NCBI RefSeq assembly: GCF_025847275.1
Contig: NZ_JAOZEV010000012.1
Span: 62,001-126,000, forward strand
Length of the DNA: 64,000 bases
DNA from: Flavobacterium frigoritolerans
Lineage (GTDB): Bacteria; Bacteroidota; Bacteroidia; Flavobacteriales; Flavobacteriaceae
Reading direction: 5' to 3'
The notes beneath the pieces were generated by a model that saw nothing but the letters and a program-made list of their open reading frames with translations, was not told the DNA's origin and did no database searches. Each line of letters opens with the position of its first letter. Positions within the stretch are counted from its first letter, which is position 1. Position numbers and translations under genes: made by a program. Of this stretch, positions 1-8,305 are shown piece after piece.

Positions 1-142
1 CCGCACAACTAGCCCATAACGTTCTGGCGCTTGGCGAGGTTGGGGATTAAAGATGCGGGATTTTTCGGTTAAATACAAATTTACCAAATACAAAACCATC
101 TTTCCATTAAGCCAAATACCCAAATTGCTTGTAGCGTGTGTT
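1..142. other. Non-coding left flank of the AAA ATPase cassette
   Basis: No convincing gene is visible. This stretch is less A+T-rich than the gene beside it and has the look of the dispersed flanking sequence that sits beside accessory genes in Flavobacterium genomes; that resemblance is from memory and unverified. It leads straight into the inverted-repeat arm at 143-154. A short plus-strand frame running through it overlaps the ATPase gene and shows no protein-like features. Confidence 0.3.
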
Positions 143-154
143 GGCGGTAGTGCA
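143..154. repeat. Left arm of a 12-bp inverted repeat around the ATPase gene
   Basis: GGCGGTAGTGCA here pairs with TGCATTACCGCC at 2603-2614; 11 of 12 positions are complementary. The arms lie just outside the stop codon and about 45 bp outside the start codon of the single gene between them, so the gene is bracketed almost exactly. This is seen directly; that it marks a mobile cassette boundary is inference. Confidence 0.5.
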
Positions 155-159
155 TTTAT

Positions 160-2556
160 TTATATTTCGTTATCTATTAAATTCAAAGCGTCTGTAACAA
201 AATTAGCAAGTTCTGAAACATTTAATAAATTTGGATTGAATCCTAAAAGATTATAATCAGGTAGCGGTTCTCCGTGGTGTGGCTTACAAGAAATTCCATT
301 TATTAAATTTAGTTTTGAAATAATTGTTGTTCTATTCTGATTATCTCTAAAAACTACATTTTGTGAAACTAAAGCGTTAATTATAGTGCCAAACGTTTGG
401 TTATTACTTGGTAGATGCGAAAGTTGTCTATAAAATTTGAATCTTATATGTGCTTCGAGAACATTTCTTAACCAACCTAATACTATTTCTTTTTTGCTTA
501 AATCAGGATTTCGTAAAAATACTTCAAGTTCTTTTATATGTTTGAAATATTCATTTTCTACAAGTGTTTCTAATGATAACGGCTCAATTAGTGATGCTTT
601 ATCTATAAAATTTTGACTTATGCGTAAAGTTTTTTTATCTCCTGCTGAAAATCCTTTTGAAAGTTCATAAAGAAAATATTCATTATGACTTAAAATTATT
701 GCTTGCTTAATTTTTGGAAATAAATCTTTAATCAATTGAATTGTATAAAATCTTCGATTACTGTCAAAGCTTGAAAGTGGGTCGTCAAAGACTAAAATTT
801 TATTATTAATTGTTGTGTCAATATCTAATTTTGAGAGAAAGAAGGCTAAAGCAATTGTACTTTTGTCGCCTTCACTTAATGAATCTTTTGCATTGGTATT
901 TTGATTAAAATCAAACGAAATATCTTGACCATCAATGGTTAATTTATAACCAATTTTACTCTGTGTTGCCATACCTCGAGGGGCAACGTGAACAACATCT
1001 TCTATTCTAAAAAGAGTTTTAAATACTGTACCTAAATAATGATTTATTTGTGTTTTATAACTATTGAAGAAAGTAGTTGCAGATGCCTCTTGTTGTTGCA
1101 TTAAGACAGGATATGCAGTTGTAAGTGATGCTAAGTTTTGTCTTTGTGAAATTAGTTCATTACATAGAGTTGAAATTGGAGCTTCAAATCTTTTTTTTAT
1201 TCTTCTTAATTTATCTAATTCAAGTTGAGCTTGTGGAACTGTTTTGATAGCTAAACGAAAGGTTGTTAATTGATTATTATAAACTAATATTTGTTGATTG
1301 TAGCTTATGATATTTTGGCTTATTGTTTGTAAGGAAATCTGTAAATTATTAGCTATAGAATTAGTATAAGTAATTGAAGGATTTTGAATTTTAAGTGTTA
1401 CAGTATTTATTAATTCTTGCAATTGTTGTCTTAAAATTGTTTCATCAGAAATTATATTATAAACTGGAACAACAGAACTTAAAAAATATTGTTTCCAAGT
1501 ATTTGTATGAGATAAGTTTGTTTTATTAGTAGTTTCTAAAGAAAGTAAGAATGTCTCTAAATTGAAAGACTGAAGAGCCATTAAATGATTTTTTAATCTT
1601 TCAAGTAAAGAATTAAATTCAGCATTGAATTGTAATGTATATGAATTTATAATATTCATTGTATTATCAATTGTTTGTTTGCAAAAAGGACAAGTTAAAT
1701 CTTGAATGTTTTTGGCTCTTTTTGATTCTAAATATGTTTGCCCCCAATGCAACCAATTTGTTGGATTTTGTAGTGAATTATCAGCTAACTCTTGACAATG
1801 TTCTGAAAAAAGCGTTTGCAAAGCAGTATTTTGTAATGTCTGTAATGACATTTCTAAATCAATAGCTAATTGGGTAAAATTAATACCTGAATTAATATCA
1901 GATGCTGGTAATAATAAAGGTAATGGTTGTATTACAGAATTTGCATTAGCTGATGTTAAAATAGTTTCTGCTGAAGTAATTAGTGAATCTATATTATTAG
2001 TTTCGACAATTGGAATTGATAAAAATAAATTTAGTGCATCAGTTGATAAATTATTTCCAACTAACTGTATTAATTGTTGACTAATTTGTTCTTGTCTTTG
2101 ACGAGATGCCGTTTTATCAGCTTTGTTTTTATCAATTTGTTGTTGAAGAGCAATACCTTGAGCACCAATTACAAATTGATGAAGTTGTTTTTTATGTTCT
2201 TCATTAAATTCAAAACCAGAATATATATTTTCATTTACAAAATGAATATCAAATATCTCAATATCCTGAAACGGAGTATTCCAACCAGTTGATTGATTAA
2301 ATGTATGAGTAATATCTCCAGTAAGATTTCGTTGGATTATTTGTGCACTTTGTGGAGTAGTATGCCTTGTAGATAATCTTCTATGAATTAATTCAGGTTT
2401 GTTTTGTGATAAAGACCTAATAATTGAAGTTAATGTTGTTTTTCCAGCTCCATTATCAGCATAAAAAAGAGTAAGTTTTTTAAAAGCTACATCTCCAGTT
2501 GCATTATAATTTCTATATTTTCCAATTGACGTTAGTCTTCCAATTTTATGTATCAT
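160..2556 (-). CDS. AAA family ATPase, RloC-like (AAA_13) with zinc-hook motif
   Basis: An SMC/Rad50-type ATPase of 798 residues. The Walker A motif NGAGKTT is at residues 35-41, an ABC signature-like LSEGDKST near 560, and the Walker B motif ILVFDDPLSSFDS near 587, followed by a switch-like ILSHNEY. The middle (about 130-520) is Gln/Asn-rich and probably coiled coil, with a CPFC motif near residue 289 that resembles the zinc hook of RloC. RloC and PrrC are anticodon nucleases used in phage defence. The C-terminal part has R697-x3-E701 and an HH pair at 760-761, which could correspond to the Arg-Glu-His nuclease triad; this assignment is inference. The gene stands alone, with no restriction-modification genes in view. 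ATG start; the Walker A position is normal for this start. It could instead be an AAA_13 protein without nuclease activity. Confidence 0.8.
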   Translation of the reverse strand: MIHKIGRLTSIGKYRNYNATGDVAFKKLTLFYADNGAGKTTLTSIIRSLSQNKPELIHRRLSTRHTTPQSAQIIQRNLTGDITHTFNQSTGWNTPFQDIEIFDIHFVNENIYSGFEFNEEHKKQLHQFVIGAQGIALQQQIDKNKADKTASRQRQEQISQQLIQLVGNNLSTDALNLFLSIPIVETNNIDSLITSAETILTSANANSVIQPLPLLLPASDINSGINFTQLAIDLEMSLQTLQNTALQTLFSEHCQELADNSLQNPTNWLHWGQTYLESKRAKNIQDLTCPFCKQTIDNTMNIINSYTLQFNAEFNSLLERLKNHLMALQSFNLETFLLSLETTNKTNLSHTNTWKQYFLSSVVPVYNIISDETILRQQLQELINTVTLKIQNPSITYTNSIANNLQISLQTISQNIISYNQQILVYNNQLTTFRLAIKTVPQAQLELDKLRRIKKRFEAPISTLCNELISQRQNLASLTTAYPVLMQQQEASATTFFNSYKTQINHYLGTVFKTLFRIEDVVHVAPRGMATQSKIGYKLTIDGQDISFDFNQNTNAKDSLSEGDKSTIALAFFLSKLDIDTTINNKILVFDDPLSSFDSNRRFYTIQLIKDLFPKIKQAIILSHNEYFLYELSKGFSAGDKKTLRISQNFIDKASLIEPLSLETLVENEYFKHIKELEVFLRNPDLSKKEIVLGWLRNVLEAHIRFKFYRQLSHLPSNNQTFGTIINALVSQNVVFRDNQNRTTIISKLNLINGISCKPHHGEPLPDYNLLGFNPNLLNVSELANFVTDALNLIDNEI

Positions 2557-2602
2557 ATAATATTAAATTCTCTTTTTTAATCGATTTTTCTCATTTTATG
2601 CT

Positions 2603-2614
2603 TGCATTACCGCC
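2603..2614. repeat. Right arm of the inverted repeat around the ATPase gene
   Basis: TGCATTACCGCC, the partner of the arm at 143-154 with one mismatch. It lies 46 bp upstream of the ATPase start codon, before the palindromes at 2628-2686. Confidence 0.5.
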
Positions 2615-2627
2615 TACTTGTATATAT

Positions 2628-2686
2628 GTCTGACGATATCAGACTTATAGACCCTAAATTGGAGCGCTATGTCTGACAATTGTCAG
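2628..2686. promoter_or_regulatory. Two neighbouring palindromes sharing TGTCTGAC
   Basis: GTCTGACGATATCAGAC (2628-2644) has 6-bp arms around a 5-bp centre. CTGACAATTGTCAG (2673-2686) is a perfect 14-bp palindrome. Both begin with the same TGTCTGAC half-site, and their centres are about 43 bp apart, roughly four helical turns. They lie between the minus-strand ATPase gene and the plus-strand XRE-type regulator. Paired operators for a dimeric repressor are a reasonable reading. The rest of the gap (2687-2978) shows nothing I recognise. Confidence 0.4.
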
Positions 2687-2978
2687 TGTTTATCTGTTCT
2701 CAAAAATAGGATTTTTATTTCATAAATTATCAAATAGGTTTTTTATTTATTGAATACTTTTCGTACTTAAATGAATAAATATAAATCTGAATAGTTTTCT
2801 ATTAACTAAAAAAATATTCTATGTAACGCGAGTCAGTTTCACTTTCTGATCATAAAATAAGAATGAAACAAACATATCTTGATTAAACTGGAGTTTTAAT
2901 TCTTTGTATCACACAAAAGAGATTCATCCCAAAGCAGATATAATATCTGACAAAAGAATGTTTTATAAGATATTTTTT

Positions 2979-3023
2979 TATCTTTGAAACTCAGGATTTT
3001 TAAGCCAAATGGCTTTATCTTTG
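2979..3023 (+). promoter_or_regulatory. Two candidate -7 boxes (TATCTTTG) before the XRE-type gene
   Basis: TATCTTTG occurs at 2979-2986 and again at 3016-3023; both fit the Bacteroidota -7 consensus TAnnTTTG. No clear TTG -33 element is at ideal spacing. The second box leaves a leader of about 20 nt before the ATG at 3050, which supports that start over the in-frame alternative at 2984. Confidence 0.4.
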
Positions 3024-3049
3024 AGCCTTTAGAAAAATTGATATTCATT

Positions 3050-3454
3050 ATGGAACAGAAAATACATCAAGGAAGAAACGTGAAACGCTTCAGAGAAATG
3101 CTTAACATAAAACAGGAGGCATTAGCTTATGATTTAGGAGAAGACTGGAATCAGAAGAAAATTTCTATGCTGGAGCAGAAAGATGTAATTGAAGATAATC
3201 TGTTGAAACAGATATCAGCAGTATTAAAAATTCCTGTGGAAGCTTTTCAGAATTTTGATGAAGAGCAAGCAATAAATATTATTTCGAATATTTTTCATGA
3301 TACTCAAGGTTTGATAAATTATAGTCCAACTTTCAATAATAACCCAATTGATAAATTGACCCAACTTCACGAAGAAAAAATAGCATTATACGAGCGTATG
3401 CTGAAAGAGAAAGATGAAATGATGGCAAGGCTTGAAAAACTAATCACTAAATAA
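3050..3454 (+). CDS. XRE-type helix-turn-helix regulator with C-terminal coiled coil
   Basis: A 134-residue DNA-binding protein. Residues about 10-65 form a Cro/C1-type HTH (RFREMLNIKQEALAYDLG, then a recognition helix around WNQKKISMLEQ). A Phe/Asn-rich linker follows, and the last 25 residues (LYERMLKEKDEMMARLEKLI) look like a dimerising coiled coil. Small HTH proteins of this layout are frequent in Flavobacterium. An in-frame start 66 nt upstream is possible, but the extra residues are unlike an HTH N-terminus and would begin inside the promoter. The palindromes at 2628-2686 are candidate sites, without proof. A terminator follows directly. Confidence 0.75.
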   Translation: MEQKIHQGRNVKRFREMLNIKQEALAYDLGEDWNQKKISMLEQKDVIEDNLLKQISAVLKIPVEAFQNFDEEQAINIISNIFHDTQGLINYSPTFNNNPIDKLTQLHEEKIALYERMLKEKDEMMARLEKLITK

Positions 3455-3481
3455 TCTTTTATAAAAAGATATTAATTCTAC

Positions 3482-3506
3482 AAAGAGACTTTCGAGTCTC
3501 TTTTTT
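3482..3506 (+). terminator. Rho-independent terminator after the XRE-type gene
   Basis: A perfect 9-bp stem (AAAGAGACT / AGTCTCTTT) around a TTCG tetraloop, followed by a T run. Confidence 0.85.
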
Positions 3507-3583
3507 ATTTTCGATCTAAAATAAAATAAGGAAAAGTATAGAAACAAATAAGTCATAAAAATGATTTTAATCGAAATCTCTTT

Positions 3584-3591
3584 TACTTTTG
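3584..3591 (+). promoter_or_regulatory. -7 box (TACTTTTG) immediately before truC
   Basis: TACTTTTG fits TAnnTTTG and ends only 4 nt before the ATG at 3596, so the transcript would be leaderless or nearly so. Confidence 0.5.
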
Positions 3592-3595
3592 CCAA

Positions 3596-4293
3596 ATGTT
3601 AGAAATTCTTTACCAAGACGAATATATTATCGCAATTAATAAACCAAGCGGCTTGTTGGTTCACAAATCATTTTATGCACGTGATGCAAAAGTGTATGCT
3701 ATTCAGGAATTGAGAAATCAAATAGGAGGGCAGCACGTTTATCCTATTCATCGGTTAGACCGAAAAACATCTGGTGTTTTGTTATTTGCGTTGGATAAAG
3801 AAGTCTTGAAAATTATGAATGATCGTTTTGCCACACGCGAAGTCGAAAAAAATATTTAGCCATTTTGCGTGGTTGGTCTCCCGAAGAACTAACGATTGAT
3901 TATGATTTAATCAATGATGATGATGTTAAACAAAATGCTATAACATACTTTCATCGTTTGCAAAATACTGAAATTGAGTTAGAATTTAATAATAAACCAA
4001 CATCACGGTATTGTTTAGTAGAAGCGATTCCTGAAACTGGCCGTATGCATCAATTGCGAAAACATTTCAAACATATTTTTCATCCCATTTTAGGTAGTCG
4101 ACCACATGGTTGTAACAAACAAAATAAATTGTGGTTAGAGAATTATGACCTGAAAGGAATGATGCTTCATGCACATCAGTTAATTTTTAATCATCCCATA
4201 AATAATAAACAACTAATCCTGAATGCAAAGATTAATGAAGAGTTTAGCAGAGTAGGGACTATTCTTAATTTAGATTTGAGTAAGTATAAATAG
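3596..4293 (+). pseudogene. truC: tRNA pseudouridine(65) synthase TruC, frameshifted
   Basis: RluA-family pseudouridine synthase, expected to isomerise uridine 65 in tRNA. The N-terminal part (3596-3859) carries the hallmark HRLDRKTSGVLL with the catalytic Asp. The C-terminal part (3865-4293) carries RMHQLRKHFKHI and the conserved MLHAHQL. The two parts are in different frames. The break is in the A7 run at about 3846-3852: one more A gives VEKKYLAILRGW, which is the usual family sequence at this point, and joins both parts into 232 residues, close to the family length. So this is either a real frameshift, a phase-variable gene or a homopolymer sequencing error. Gene identity is secure; functional state is not. 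Confidence 0.85.
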
Positions 4294-4347
4294 AATACTA
4301 ATTCATAACAAATTGGTTAGCTATTTAAAGGCTTCGGTTACTAAGAC

Positions 4348-4377
4348 AAGCTTCAGATTTCTCTGAAGCTTTTTTTT
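4348..4377 (+). terminator. Rho-independent terminator after truC
   Basis: Stem AAGCTTCAG / CTGAAGCTT around a 6-nt loop, followed by a run of Ts. Confidence 0.8.
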
Positions 4378-4466
4378 ACGTTATATTTAATTTAATTTTG
4401 TTTGAATTAAATTATTTCTATAATACTCAAACTTAGGTTATTCGTAATCTTTTTAAAGTCAAACGT

Positions 4467-4781
4467 ATGAAAATGTATATTATCATTAAAGACAATATTC
4501 CAGATAAATTGGCTCCAGTAATTGCAGCACATGCATCATTGGCTTGTTACAAAAAATTTCAAGAAAATGAGGATATGATAAAATGGATAAATGGGATATT
4601 TAAAAAAGTGGTTTGCTTAGCGAATGAAATCGAATTTGATAAACTTAAAAATGAAACTGATTTTGTAGTAATTACAGAATCCTCACTTGACAATAAAGAA
4701 GTTGCTTTGGCATTTTGTCCAAGAGAGGAGTACTCAAAAAAGTTTAAGTTTCTAAAAATGTGGACACCTCAAAACAGCTAA
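4467..4781 (+). CDS. Peptidyl-tRNA hydrolase 2 (Pth2)-like protein
   Basis: A 104-residue protein with the Pth2 fold pattern: a first strand MYIIIKDNI, then the helix IAAHASLACYKKF matching the family AAQ.AHA..AY motif, W..G..KKVV, and a second half ending in FLKMW. Pth2 proteins release peptides from peptidyl-tRNA, but this one is a divergent, shorter relative of the kind often annotated as hypothetical in Bacteroidota, so activity is uncertain. The small gene at 4785 begins 3 nt after the stop, so they are probably cotranscribed. I see no clear -7 box directly upstream. Confidence 0.6.
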   Translation: MKMYIIIKDNIPDKLAPVIAAHASLACYKKFQENEDMIKWINGIFKKVVCLANEIEFDKLKNETDFVVITESSLDNKEVALAFCPREEYSKKFKFLKMWTPQNS

Positions 4782-4784
4782 AAA

Positions 4785-5030
4785 ATGGAAAATCAGGTTT
4801 ATAATTGGTTTGTTAAGAATGGAAATATTCAGATTCAAAAAAAGGAAGATCGTATCTCTCTGCAGTTGGACAACGAAAAGAAAGAGTATTGCTTACTCAC
4901 ACAATCTGATGCTTATGAAATTATTGATCTGTTAACTCAAATTTCAAAAGAAATCTGGGAAAACCCTAATTATCAAAGACAACCATACACCAATCAGCTT
5001 TTTAAACACAATGGTAATGAATATTATTGA
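4785..5030 (+). CDS. Small hypothetical protein, apparently truncated by an in-frame TGA
   Basis: 81 residues, no family recognised. It begins 3 nt after the Pth2-like gene. It ends at TGA (5028-5030), but the same frame stays open for 47 more codons to a TAG at 5172-5174. The extension reads as ordinary protein (EGSQILINYNEIEDAIEIKY, then a helix HAVEIIQIMDQLSR). The helix of the first half (DAYEIIDLLTQISKEI) resembles that terminal helix, so the full product may hold two copies of a small domain. The simplest reading is a nonsense mutation in a gene spanning 4785-5174. Selenocysteine use is not supported by anything visible. Confidence 0.5.
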   Translation: MENQVYNWFVKNGNIQIQKKEDRISLQLDNEKKEYCLLTQSDAYEIIDLLTQISKEIWENPNYQRQPYTNQLFKHNGNEYY

Positions 5031-5174
5031 GAAATTGAAGGGTCACAAATTTTGATAAATTATAACGAAATAGAAGATGCTATTGAAATAAAATACAAAG
5101 GAAATAGCAACATAGATTTAGAAGTAAACCATGCTGTAGAAATAATACAAATTATGGATCAATTAAGTAGATAG

Positions 5175-5705
5175 AAAATAGTGACCTAATAAGATTTTTC
5201 TGTTTTTTAAACCAAATAATACAGGTTACTTAACCTTAAATTACAGTTGCTTATTCAAACAAAACTCGTTAGAATCCGGCTCCTTGTTGCCTTAATTAAA
5301 TCTAGTGTTGCAGTAGCCTGTTCTTCTTCAGTATGTTAGGAAAAACGAAGCTATTTATCATTAACTTAACATTGTTGCCTAGATAATTTAATACTACATT
5401 TTCTTAATAACTGACTTTGTATTAGTAAATGTTTTTATAGATTTGTGCAGTTTTATTTAACAGTTTTTGCTTCGTCACATTTTAGATATGATAGCCAATT
5501 ATTCTTTTATTTAGTCATTTATACATTAACCATCATGAAGCCCTTTTTACTTTATAGTTGATATAAAAGACATTGAATTACTTATGAAGAATCTACTTCA
5601 ACAACATCTTAATTTTGATATTTAAAAAACGCAACACCAACTTCTTATTTAAACACACACATTAAAAATTTTACTCCAAATTAAATTATAACACAACTAA
5701 ATCCA
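5175..5705. other. 531-bp gap without a recognised gene
   Basis: A+T-rich, with no convincing reading frame on either strand, no strong hairpin and no repeat shared with the rest of the window. It may contain the promoter of the gene at 5706. Confidence 0.5.
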
Positions 5706-6803
5706 ATGCTTAAAAAAAACAAATCCCAAATTTTAATTTTTACCCTTTTAAATTTATTTTTTTCCATTAGTTCCTTTTCTCAAAAAAACGTTTATGCCGG
5801 AATTGAAATCGGACGTAGAACAATAAAAGTTACCGTTCTAGAGGTAAATAACATAAAGAAAGCTGATTATAAAATTGTTCACTACGTAAATGAAGAAGGT
5901 CTTAATTTCGCCAAAAATATTACTGCTTATGGCGAACTTACCCAGGAAGACATTAACAAAGCTAGTAGCATCGTTTTTAATCATTTGTCACAAATCAGAG
6001 TGAAATACAATATTAATGAAGAGAATATATTTTTAGTAGCTTCTTCAGTTTTTGCATCTGCTCGTAACCTTGATGTTTTAAAAAAGAAAATTTCTACTCT
6101 AACTAATAAAAATTTAGATGTTATTAATATCAACGAAGAAACTAGAATGCTGGTTAAAGGTGCTATTCCTCCTGTTGATTATCCTAATGCGATATTACTT
6201 GATATTGGCGCTGTAAATACGAAAGGTGGCTACATCGATGAGATTGGAGATAATAAATTAGAGTTTATGCCTTTGGAGCTTGATTTTGGTACAATGACAC
6301 TTACTGACGCAGTAAAAAAAACAGTAGCGAATCAAAAAGAAGCTAGTAACATGACAGTATATCAGGAAAAATCTTTTGATTATAACCCTGTATTGCGTAA
6401 GAAGGTAAAAGAAATGCTTGACTCAAATCCTCTTTTGCAACAGAAAGAAAAGATCTACTTATCTGGTGGTGCTGTTTGGGCTTTTACAACGCTATATTTT
6501 AATGAAAATACCAAAGATCATTATATTCCTTTTAATCTAGAAGATATTATGAATTATGATGCAGTATTGAAGAACAACTTCAATAAGTATAACAATCTTT
6601 CTAAAACGGATAAAGAAGCAGCTAGAGTTTTAAATATATACGATCAAAAATATCTAATTTCTGCCAATAACATATTAATGACTCTTGTAGAAAGTATTCC
6701 AAACTCAGAAAAAAAGAAAATATACTTTGTAAAAGAAGGACCAATAATTTGGCTAATCTCATACATTGCTGACCGTTCTAAAAAAATAAATACTAATTTT
6801 TAA
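5706..6803 (+). CDS. Exported actin-fold (Ppx/GppA-like) protein
   Basis: 365 residues. An N-terminal signal peptide (residues 1 to about 25, ending SSFSQ) precedes an ASKHA-type core. Phosphate-1 loop: AGIEIGRRTIKVTVLEV (31-47). A Ppx-like INEETRMLVKG follows near 142-152. Phosphate-2 loop: AILLDIGAVNTKGG (162-175). A later glycine motif is IYLSGGAVWAF. Ppx/GppA enzymes cleave polyphosphate or pppGpp in the cytoplasm, so a signal peptide is unusual: the protein would be outside the reach of cytoplasmic ATP. The phosphate-1 loop has GRRTIK in place of the usual G(S/T)NS, so catalysis is uncertain. Monocistronic, with a terminator after it. Confidence 0.6.
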   Translation: MLKKNKSQILIFTLLNLFFSISSFSQKNVYAGIEIGRRTIKVTVLEVNNIKKADYKIVHYVNEEGLNFAKNITAYGELTQEDINKASSIVFNHLSQIRVKYNINEENIFLVASSVFASARNLDVLKKKISTLTNKNLDVININEETRMLVKGAIPPVDYPNAILLDIGAVNTKGGYIDEIGDNKLEFMPLELDFGTMTLTDAVKKTVANQKEASNMTVYQEKSFDYNPVLRKKVKEMLDSNPLLQQKEKIYLSGGAVWAFTTLYFNENTKDHYIPFNLEDIMNYDAVLKNNFNKYNNLSKTDKEAARVLNIYDQKYLISANNILMTLVESIPNSEKKKIYFVKEGPIIWLISYIADRSKKINTNF

Positions 6804-6861
6804 AGTATTTCTTTTTATCATTTTTTATAAAGCCTTTTGGTTTTATAAAGAACAAATATTA

Positions 6862-6895
6862 CACAAAAGCTTCAGAGAAATCTGGAGCTTTTGTG
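6862..6895 (+). terminator. Long stem-loop terminator
   Basis: A 15-bp stem (one G-T pair) with a GAAA tetraloop, starting CACAAAAGCTTC. The following sequence is T-rich but not a clean T run, so RNA-end protection is an alternative role. Confidence 0.65.
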
Positions 6896-6993
6896 CTTTA
6901 TACTTTTATCTAGTTTTTTTTTAAAATTATCAATTAGATAAAATAGTATAATTAAAAGCTAATATACTATAGGATTCAATTCGAGATTGCTTG

Positions 6994-7001
6994 TAGGTTT
7001 G
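6994..7001 (+). promoter_or_regulatory. Candidate -7 box (TAGGTTTG) for the alpha-galactosidase gene
   Basis: Fits TAnnTTTG and lies 37 nt before the ATG at 7039. A matching -33 TTG at ideal spacing is not obvious. Confidence 0.35.
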
Positions 7002-7038
7002 TTGAAAAAAACAAAATAATTCTGCAACTAAACTTAAA

Positions 7039-8256
7039 ATGAAATATCTAAAAGTAAAGAATTGGGCGTTAATGAGTATTGCTATTTTTTGTACACAACT
7101 AAATGCGCAAAAAACTGATAACTTGGTATTAACACCGCCTATGGGTTGGAATAGCTGGAATACATTTCATACTGATATAGATGAAAAAATGGTGATGGAA
7201 ACAGCAGATATCCTAGTTTCATCTGGAATGAAAGATGCTGGTTATATCTATTTAGTTCTTGATGATGGATGGATGGCAATGGAAAGAGATAATCTAGGTA
7301 ATTTGGTACCTGACCCTAAAAAGTTTCCTAATGGTATAAAAGCAGTTGCCGATTATGTACACTCCAAAGGATTAAAATTTGGAATGTATAATTGTGCAGG
7401 AACCCTAACATGTCAAAAATACCCTGGAACACGTGGATATGAATACCAAGACGCCAGAAATTATGCTGCTTGGGATGTTGATTTTCTTAAATATGATTGG
7501 TGCAATACCGCTGGAATTAATGCAAAAGAAGCATATACGACTATGAGTGATGCCTTGAAGAAAACAGGAAAACCTATTGTATTTAGTATATGCGAATGGG
7601 GTGTAAACAAGCCTTGGGAGTGGGGTGAAGGAGTAGGTCAATTGTGGCGGACAACAGAAGACATTTATCAAATTTTTGATTCGGTGCATGATGAAGGAAC
7701 TTGGAATTCTCTTAGTGTGATGCATATTGCAGATTTACAATCTAATCTTCGAAAATATTCAGGTCCTGGACATTGGAATGATCCTGATATGCTCGAAGTA
7801 GGTAACGGTATGACTTACAATGAAGATAAAGCACATTTTTCTCTTTGGAGTATAATGGCAGCACCATTAATTGCGGGCAACGATATCCGAAAGATGTCTA
7901 AGCAAACTCTGGAGATTCTTACTAACAAAGACGTATTGGATATTGATCAGGATCCGTTAGGAATTCAGGGATTTCGTTACCTTGATAAGGATGGATTACA
8001 GGTTTGGTGTAAACCGCTTAAAAATGGAGATTGGGCAATATGTTTTATAAATCGTAAAACCGAATCGAAGTCAATTAGTTTTGATTGGAGTAAAGAAAAT
8101 ATTGTGGATACAATTTTTAAATATACTTTGGATAATAAGAATACTTATAACTTATTTGACGTTTGGCGTAAAAAAAATGTAGGAACAACAGCAAAAATGC
8201 TAAATGAAACCATAGAACCTCATGGGGTTTTGATGTATCGATTGAGAAAGGTATAA
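7039..8256 (+). CDS. GH27 alpha-galactosidase, exported
   Basis: 405 residues. A signal peptide ends at LNAQ (about residue 24), then TPPMGWNSWNTF, the signature opening of clan GH-D. The expected nucleophile is D153 in FLKYDWC, and the acid/base is D208 in WRTTEDI (a Glu stands where many relatives have Gly, just before the Asp). A short C-terminal beta-sandwich ends the protein (HGVLMYRL). It should release alpha-linked galactose from oligosaccharides or galactomannan-type side chains in the periplasm or at the surface. It is followed after 49 bp by a second glycosidase-fold gene on the same strand with no terminator between, so the two probably act together. Confidence 0.93.
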   Translation: MKYLKVKNWALMSIAIFCTQLNAQKTDNLVLTPPMGWNSWNTFHTDIDEKMVMETADILVSSGMKDAGYIYLVLDDGWMAMERDNLGNLVPDPKKFPNGIKAVADYVHSKGLKFGMYNCAGTLTCQKYPGTRGYEYQDARNYAAWDVDFLKYDWCNTAGINAKEAYTTMSDALKKTGKPIVFSICEWGVNKPWEWGEGVGQLWRTTEDIYQIFDSVHDEGTWNSLSVMHIADLQSNLRKYSGPGHWNDPDMLEVGNGMTYNEDKAHFSLWSIMAAPLIAGNDIRKMSKQTLEILTNKDVLDIDQDPLGIQGFRYLDKDGLQVWCKPLKNGDWAICFINRKTESKSISFDWSKENIVDTIFKYTLDNKNTYNLFDVWRKKNVGTTAKMLNETIEPHGVLMYRLRKV

Positions 8257-8305
8257 CTTTCTTTTAAAGTTTAAATAAAACAATCCTAAATCTTACCCCC
8301 AATTA

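Noticed and set aside
53..256. Plus-strand 67-codon frame at the left edge
   Set aside because: It overlaps the flank repeat and the end of the ATPase gene, and its sequence has no protein character.
3596..4293. Programmed ribosomal frameshifting in truC
   Set aside because: TruC genes are not known to use it and there is no stimulatory structure apparent; an indel in A7 is simpler.
4785..5174. Selenocysteine readthrough of the internal TGA
   Set aside because: No Sec-insertion element, redox motif or Sec machinery is visible; a nonsense mutation is simpler.
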